This document shows positions 8,209-12,273 of a stretch of 12,273 nt of DNA, piece after piece. A program made the translations under genes and the position numbers. The stretch comes from Pseudomonadota bacterium (GTDB lineage: Bacteria > Myxococcota > UBA9042 > PHBI01). The first letter of the stretch is position 1. Every line of letters begins with the position of its first letter. The stretch is from positions 1 to 12,273 of the forward strand of contig SYAK01000410.1 in the NCBI GenBank assembly GCA_005788935.1, in the 5' to 3' direction. Below the pieces are notes generated by a model. It was not told the origin of the DNA and searched no databases. It saw nothing but the letters and a program-made list of their open reading frames with translations.

Positions 8209-8237
8209 TTGGCAAGCGCGCCCACTGGCGATATGCA
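8209..8237 (+). promoter_or_regulatory. Candidate sigma-70-like promoter for the acyltransferase-fold gene
   Basis: TTGGCA (8209-8214, five of six consensus bases) is followed by a 17-nt spacer and TATGCA (8232-8237, three of six). The predicted 5' leader is about 24 nt and holds GGAG at 8257-8260. It shares the 114-bp divergent region with the kinase promoter candidate. Confidence 0.4.
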
Positions 8238-8267
8238 CCACCGCCCGCCATTCAACGGAGACCCGAC

Positions 8268-9185
8268 ATGGCCCTGACCGATTTCCTGAAGGACGCCGCC
8301 CGCGGCCTGCTGTCCTCCGACCGCCCCGACGGTGAGCTCATCAAGGGTGTTCACCCGTACCGCCGGCTCATGGCCCACATCATGCCGACGCGCAACGAGT
8401 CGGTCGTCTACTTCGACACCTTCGCCCGCGCCGACAAGCTCGTCGAATACATCAAGCAGGCCCACGCGAAGTTCGGCGCCGACATGACGCACGCCCTCGT
8501 CGGCGCCACCGCCATCGCGCTCGCCGAGAACCCGCGCATGAACCGCTTCCTCGCGGGGCGCCGCCTGTACCAGCGCAAGGGGTCGTTCGTGACCTTCAGC
8601 ATGAAGCGCCAGAAGCTCGGGCGCGAGGCCAAGCTCTCCGCGGTCAAGCTCGAGATGCTGCAGGGTGAGACGTTTCGCGGCCTCTGTGACCGCATCAACG
8701 GCCACGTCGAGGTCGAGCGCTCGGGCAAGAAGACGTCGGCCGACAAGGAGTTCGACCTCTTCAACATGATGCCGCGACTCGCGCTCGACGCCGCTGTGGG
8801 CGCCTTTCGCGCCCTCGACTACCTGAATGTCCTGCCGCGCTTCTTCATCGAAGGCGACGCGATGTACACGAGCCTCTTCGTCGCGAACCTCGGCAGCCTC
8901 GGCATGGCGCCTGGCTTCCACCACCTCTACGAGTGGGGGACCTGCCCGCTCTTCATGATGGTGGGCCAGCTCGAGCAGCGCCCGCTGGTCGAGGACGGCC
9001 AGGTCGTCGTCCGCACCGTGCTCCCCATCCGCTGGAGCTACGACGAGCGCATCGACGACGGCCTCAACGCGCGCTTCGGCATCGACTCCTGCAACCGCGT
9101 CCTCGAGTCCCCCTTCGAGTCGCTCGGCTGCCTCGCCGATGACGGCTCCGACGCCACCCCACTGAGCCGAGCCGCCGTCCGCTGA
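8268..9185 (+). CDS. Stand-alone 2-oxoacid dehydrogenase E2-type acyltransferase domain protein lacking the catalytic His
   Basis: The protein has 305 residues, starting at the ATG preceded by GGAG 7 nt upstream. It aligns by eye with the E2 catalytic domain (CAT-like fold; 2-oxoacid_dh family) over nearly its whole length: an N-terminal strand near FDTFARADKL (49-58), a helix with THALVGATAIAL (74-85), a long insertion, ANLGSLGM (206-213), CPLFMMVGQ (226-234) and the C-terminal motif WSYDERIDDG (256-265). E2 enzymes have DHRxxDG here, and their His is the catalytic base. In this protein that position is Glu260, while the downstream Asp264-Gly265 is kept. No lipoyl domain, subunit-binding domain or E1/E3 gene is present. 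It may be a non-catalytic member, or one with altered chemistry. The fold call is firm; activity and substrate are unknown. It appears cytoplasmic. Confidence 0.85.
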   Translation: MALTDFLKDAARGLLSSDRPDGELIKGVHPYRRLMAHIMPTRNESVVYFDTFARADKLVEYIKQAHAKFGADMTHALVGATAIALAENPRMNRFLAGRRLYQRKGSFVTFSMKRQKLGREAKLSAVKLEMLQGETFRGLCDRINGHVEVERSGKKTSADKEFDLFNMMPRLALDAAVGAFRALDYLNVLPRFFIEGDAMYTSLFVANLGSLGMAPGFHHLYEWGTCPLFMMVGQLEQRPLVEDGQVVVRTVLPIRWSYDERIDDGLNARFGIDSCNRVLESPFESLGCLADDGSDATPLSRAAVR

Positions 9186-9208
9186 GCCTAGGGTCGTTCC
9201 CGCGTGCA

Positions 9209-9232
9209 GCGCCGTCCTGTCGCTTGCGGCGC
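9209..9232 (+). terminator. Hairpin downstream of the acyltransferase-fold gene
   Basis: GCGCCG (9209-9214) pairs with CGGCGC (9227-9232) around a 12-nt loop, 23 nt after the stop codon. There is no T-tract, so intrinsic termination is uncertain, and the right arm overlaps the -35 candidate of the next gene. Confidence 0.3.
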
Positions 9233-9252
9233 ACACGCGGCTCGCGTATGTT
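9224..9252 (+). promoter_or_regulatory. Candidate promoter for the 774-residue protein
   Basis: TTGCGG (9224-9229), a 17-nt spacer and TATGTT (9247-9252) resemble a sigma-70 promoter. The leader to the ATG at 9392 would be about 130 nt, and I see no conserved riboswitch or protein-coding pattern in it. The -35 hexamer is the same as that proposed for the kinase. Confidence 0.35.
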
Positions 9253-9391
9253 GGGAGCGTTGAGGGGTCGTGCGGCGCACCCGCCGTCTGCTTGCCGCGC
9301 GCATCGCGTGCGCCGCCAGCAGGCCGAGGGTCGGGGCGCCGGCCGCGTCGCGCCAAGCCGATGCAGCCCCGAACACCCGAGGAGCAGGCCC

Positions 9392-11716
9392 ATGCCGACC
9401 CCAGCGTTTGCAGAAGAAAAGAAGCCCGACGCCCCGACGCCCGCCCCAGTCGTCGAGCCCGAGGCCGACAAGAAGAAGGCACCGCTCTCCGAGGACGCCC
9501 TCATCCCGCCCGAGAACAAGAAGGACGGTGGTGCTGGCAAGAAGGACGAAAAGGCCGACAAGAAGCCCGCAAAGGAAGAGGTCACCGAGAAGGAGGCCGA
9601 GCGCCGCAAGGCCGTCGTCGCCAAGTGGGAGCAATGCCTCGGCAAGTGGCTCGGCGGGCCGCTCTCCGCGCTGGTGCTCGAGCACGTCTCGCTCGACGCG
9701 CTGAACGGCTACGTCGATCAGGGGCTCAAGGCGGCTGGTCCCGCGCTCGGAGGGGCCCTCAACAGCGGGCTCAAGGGCAAGACCAAGCCGCAGGCCGGCG
9801 ATCAGGAGAAGGCGCTCAAGGCCTACAGCGATGCACTGTCCGGCGCCATGACAGGCCTCGTCGAGCAGTGGATGGCGAGTCCGGGTGGTCAGAAGGTCCT
9901 GAAGTCCATCTCGAACTTCATCCAGGGCAACCCCGGCTGGACGATGGGCATCGTCGGCACGGCGCTCATCGGCGGCGCGATCGGGGCCTGGTTCGCCAAC
10001 GCGGACCTCTCGAAGATCGAGGTGCCGCTGAACCTCCCGAAGGGCTGGGACCTCAAGCTCGGCCTCGACCTTGGGACGATCCAGAACCTCGGCTTCAACG
10101 GCGCCGCGATCACGGTCGCCAACAAGTCTCAGGGCTTCTCGTTCTCGGCCAAGGGCAAGCAGAGCGAGAAAGAGACGGACAAGAAGGACGCCGAGGGCAA
10201 CCCGCTCGTCGAGAAGAAGAAAGAGGGCTCGGCCGAGCTTGTCCTCGGCAAGGACAAGGAGCCGAAGTTCACCTTTGGCGTCAACGGGTCCATCACCGAC
10301 TCAGGCGACGGCCTCGTCGTGTACACAGCTGGCCAGAAGGTCGAGCTCGTCGACCCCATCAACGGGGTGAAGATTTCAATCGACGAGAAGGGCAAGTGGG
10401 ACACGAAAGGTAACCGCGAGAACTCCTTCACCTACGCGGCCTCGGCCGGCAAGGAGGACGGGCTCAACGGCGCGTTCAATTTCAACGCGACCAGCGCGAC
10501 CGTCGTCGATCAGCAAGGCAACATCGTGGACATCGCCTCGCGCAAGGTTGGCGTCGCGATCGGCAAGAAGGCACTGAAATTCAAGGCCTCTGCCTCGGAG
10601 AAGGCCGAGACCAAGGGCGGCGAGACCAAGACGACGAAGTCGGCCGACGTCTCGGGCGAGGGACAACTCACGAAGGGCCTCAGCTTCAATGGGCAGGCGG
10701 GCGTCGAGATGACTGGCGACGCCCTCAAGGTGAAGTTCGGCGGAGGCGTCACCGCCAAGGTCGGCGACAAGACCATCGAGCTCGCGGGCAACTACGAGAC
10801 AGACGGCGAGGTCAAGGGCCGCATCAAGCTGGGCAGCGGCAGCGAGTACACCGAGGTGACTGGCACGAAGAAGGGCGATGTCGTGACCTTCTCGACCAAG
10901 GAGGTCTTCAAGGGAGGCTCGAAGGAGACGACCGTCACGAGCGATCCGACGAAGGGTGTCAGCTCGAAGACGACCGCCACAGCCGACCTCGGCAAGGGCG
11001 CGTCGATGTCGATGACGCACGGGACCGAGGGCTCGGGCGTCGGCGTCAAGGGCCAGAAGATCGGTGGGACTCCGCTCGACGCCAGCGCTGGCGCCACCTT
11101 CTCGCCCGACGGGCAGGTGACGGGGGCCAACGCCGGGCTCGCCTACAACACGGACCTCCTGAAGGCCAAACTCGACCTCGTGATGAAGGACGCCAAGACG
11201 ACGTTTGGCGCCTCGGTCGGCGTCCAGCAGGGCGGCCTCAAGCTCAACACCGACCTCAAGGTACAGGACAAGACGCTGACCCACTTCGGGGCCTCTGTCG
11301 GATTCCGGAACGAAGCCGAGACCTTCTCCTTCCTCGCGGGCTACAAGCGCAGCTTCCTCGACAAGGACCAGGCCTACGCGGATCGCTTCGACCTCGCCCT
11401 CGAGTACTCGCTTGAGCGCTTCTCGACGCGCTTCGCCGGAGATCTGACCCTTGGGCCGGGCGGCAAGAAGGGGGCCGGTCTCGACCTCGGCGTGGGCTAC
11501 GACATCGGGGCGAAGAAGGACTGGCAGCTGATGGCCGGCGCCAAGACCTCCATCATGTACGACGACCCGCTGAAGCAGAACCAGGTCGGCGTGACGCCCT
11601 ACATCGGTCTCGGTTTCAAGCCGGCCAACGTCTCGGTCATGTTCAACTACGACACCCAGTCGCAGGCCGCCTTCCTGAGTCTCGGCATCCCGATCGGCGG
11701 CTCCAACAAGAAGTGA
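9392..11716 (+). CDS. Large Lys/Gly-rich beta-strand-rich protein of unknown function
   Basis: The protein has 774 residues. The ATG at 9392 is preceded by AGGAG 7 nt upstream. The frame is open back to 9224, but that extension is Arg/Pro-rich and has no Shine-Dalgarno. Residues 1-75 are charged, Lys/Glu/Pro-rich and probably disordered. Residues 76-180 are helical, with the only Cys at 82. Residues 184-202 (TMGIVGTALIGGAIGAWFA) form one hydrophobic segment. From about 205 to the end the sequence alternates polar and nonpolar residues in many short strands with Gly/Asp turns. The last 170 residues have aromatic strand ends (FSFLAGY, FDLALEYSL, VTPYIGLGF) like an outer-membrane beta-barrel. 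No signal peptide or final aromatic barrel signature is visible. I do not recognise the family. Beta-barrel, beta-solenoid fibre or cargo of a contractile injection system are possibilities, none proven. Confidence 0.85.
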   Translation: MPTPAFAEEKKPDAPTPAPVVEPEADKKKAPLSEDALIPPENKKDGGAGKKDEKADKKPAKEEVTEKEAERRKAVVAKWEQCLGKWLGGPLSALVLEHVSLDALNGYVDQGLKAAGPALGGALNSGLKGKTKPQAGDQEKALKAYSDALSGAMTGLVEQWMASPGGQKVLKSISNFIQGNPGWTMGIVGTALIGGAIGAWFANADLSKIEVPLNLPKGWDLKLGLDLGTIQNLGFNGAAITVANKSQGFSFSAKGKQSEKETDKKDAEGNPLVEKKKEGSAELVLGKDKEPKFTFGVNGSITDSGDGLVVYTAGQKVELVDPINGVKISIDEKGKWDTKGNRENSFTYAASAGKEDGLNGAFNFNATSATVVDQQGNIVDIASRKVGVAIGKKALKFKASASEKAETKGGETKTTKSADVSGEGQLTKGLSFNGQAGVEMTGDALKVKFGGGVTAKVGDKTIELAGNYETDGEVKGRIKLGSGSEYTEVTGTKKGDVVTFSTKEVFKGGSKETTVTSDPTKGVSSKTTATADLGKGASMSMTHGTEGSGVGVKGQKIGGTPLDASAGATFSPDGQVTGANAGLAYNTDLLKAKLDLVMKDAKTTFGASVGVQQGGLKLNTDLKVQDKTLTHFGASVGFRNEAETFSFLAGYKRSFLDKDQAYADRFDLALEYSLERFSTRFAGDLTLGPGGKKGAGLDLGVGYDIGAKKDWQLMAGAKTSIMYDDPLKQNQVGVTPYIGLGFKPANVSVMFNYDTQSQAAFLSLGIPIGGSNKK

Positions 11717-11737
11717 CCGGGCTGCCTGCGCTTTCTC

Positions 11738-11766
11738 TTGCATCGCGACGTGAGGTGCGGCATTTT
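11738..11766 (+). promoter_or_regulatory. Weak candidate promoter for the Cys-rich protein gene
   Basis: TTGCAT (11738-11743), a 17-nt spacer and CATTTT (11761-11766) lie in the 127-bp gap between the two genes. The match is poor (three of six in the -10). This is the most AT-rich spot of the gap. No clear terminator hairpin follows the upstream stop, so read-through is also possible. Confidence 0.2.
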
Positions 11767-11843
11767 GACGCAGTTGGCGCGTGCGGTGATCTCCGGCGTG
11801 CCGAAGCCTAGACGCAAACATCCGACTTCCCGGGAGAGACCTC

Positions 11844-12110
11844 ATGAAGACCATGCTGAAGACCCTCGCCGCCACCGCCGCCGCCTTCCTGTTCGTCTCG
11901 GGCCAGATGGCCCCGGTCCACGCCGCCACCGACGACATCACCGCCTGCGACGAGCACAAGGGCGAGGACAAGGCCGGCAAGGCCGACGAGAAGGGCAAGG
12001 GCTGCAGCGAGACCTGCAAGAAGCAGTGCGAGTCGTGCGGCAAGTGCGGCACCGCCGAGTGCAAGTGCGACAAGGTCTGCGCCGACGGCTGCAAGTGCGA
12101 CAAGAAGTGA
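11844..12110 (+). CDS. Small exported Cys-rich protein, metallothionein-like composition
   Basis: The protein has 88 residues, with GGGAG 7 nt upstream of the ATG. Residues 1-27 are a clear Sec signal peptide: MKTMLKT, a hydrophobic Ala/Phe/Leu core, then PVHA before ATDD, with cleavage likely after Ala27. The mature part of about 61 residues is Lys/Glu/Asp-rich and has 11 Cys (35, 54, 58, 62, 65, 68, 73, 75, 79, 83, 85). They are crowded into the last 35 residues as CxxxC, CxxC and CxC pairs, and KCDK and CKC recur. There is no hydrophobic core, so the fold probably depends on metal or disulfides. Binding of soft metals (Cu, Zn, Cd) in the periplasm, a disulfide-rich peptide, or a modified-peptide precursor are possible; no modifying enzyme gene is nearby. 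I do not recognise a named family. The reverse-strand frame over it is a shadow. Confidence 0.85.
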   Translation: MKTMLKTLAATAAAFLFVSGQMAPVHAATDDITACDEHKGEDKAGKADEKGKGCSETCKKQCESCGKCGTAECKCDKVCADGCKCDKK

Positions 12111-12116
12111 GTCGCG

Positions 12117-12178
12117 CCGCGTTCTGAACGACGCGGTCCCACTCGGCGCCTCGGCGCTGGATGCTCCCACCCGGAGCA
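12117..12178 (+). terminator. Run of small hairpins after the Cys-rich gene
   Basis: CCGCGT (12117-12122) pairs with ACGCGG (12131-12136), starting 7 nt after the stop codon. A second stem, TGCTCC (12162-12167) with GGAGCA (12173-12178), has a 5-nt loop. GCGC-CTCG-GCGC lies between them. There is no T-tract, so they could be a factor-assisted terminator or 3'-end stabilisers. Confidence 0.35.
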
Positions 12179-12237
12179 CCAGCCCCGAGGCGTTCGCCAT
12201 TTCCGGCCTTCGCGCCTCCGCTCGGTCGACTGGGTAT

Positions 12238-12258
12238 GACATCCGTGTCACGGAGGTC
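12238..12258. promoter_or_regulatory. Near-perfect 21-nt dyad, operator candidate at right edge
   Basis: GACATCCGTG and CACGGAGGTC flank one central T. Nine of ten positions are symmetric, and the inner 13 nt (TCCGTGTCACGGA, 12242-12254) are a perfect palindrome. No gene can be supported between 12111 and 12273, so the dyad probably belongs to a gene beyond the edge or to a terminator. Confidence 0.45.
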
Positions 12259-12273
12259 GGTCCCCCGCGCACC

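Noticed and set aside
6375..8267. Rightward extension of the acyltransferase frame back to 6375
   Set aside because: This part is antisense to the kinase and has no recognisable domain. The ATG at 8268 has GGAG and begins the conserved fold.
8154..9482. Leftward extension of the kinase frame to 9482
   Set aside because: It is antisense to the acyltransferase gene and Ala/Val/Glu-rich. Kinase homology begins at METLAPGM.
10376..12142. Leftward 588-codon open frame opposite the 774-residue protein and the Cys-rich gene
   Set aside because: It is a shadow with no domain or ribosome-binding site. The rightward genes have Shine-Dalgarno sites, and one has a signal peptide.
12161..12273. Short rightward frame starting ATG at 12161 and open to the edge
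   Set aside because: Pro/Arg-rich translation, no ribosome-binding site, and it starts within hairpin-rich DNA. It cannot be supported without the downstream sequence.

Overview
The window is uniformly GC-rich DNA from what looks like a Gram-negative bacterium of the Myxococcota / deltaproteobacterial type. This is inferred from gene content: a giant Ig-repeat lipoprotein with an LAAC lipobox, a Hanks-type Ser/Thr kinase with a membrane anchor and periplasmic domain, and strong Shine-Dalgarno sites in GC-rich intergenic DNA. No sequence marker here fixes the taxon. I see no rRNA, tRNA, CRISPR array, insertion sequence or phage gene.

Layout. The left two thirds is read leftwards. It holds (i) the first 1611 codons of a very large lipoprotein that runs off the left edge, carrying seven tandem Ig-like units of about 143 residues, each with an EF-hand/dockerin-like Asp-Gly loop; (ii) an EntS-like major facilitator exporter; (iii) a 580-residue membrane Ser/Thr kinase whose DFG motif reads DFT. 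A 114-bp divergent region (8154-8267) separates these from three rightward genes: (iv) a stand-alone E2-type acyltransferase fold protein whose catalytic His is replaced by Glu; (v) a 774-residue Lys/Gly-rich, beta-strand-rich protein with no signal peptide; (vi) an 88-residue exported Cys-rich protein. The right edge holds small hairpins and a near-perfect 21-nt dyad, probably an operator for a gene outside the window.

How they fit together. Most proteins appear to act at the envelope (lipoprotein, exporter, kinase sensor domain, secreted Cys-rich protein), but nothing in the sequence ties them into one pathway. Spacings of 114-206 bp suggest mostly separate transcription units rather than one operon. 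The most unusual items are the Ca-loop/Ig array, the His-less acyltransferase, the signal-less beta-rich protein and the Cys-rich secreted peptide. The long open frames opposite these genes are shadows caused by GC-rich codon use.
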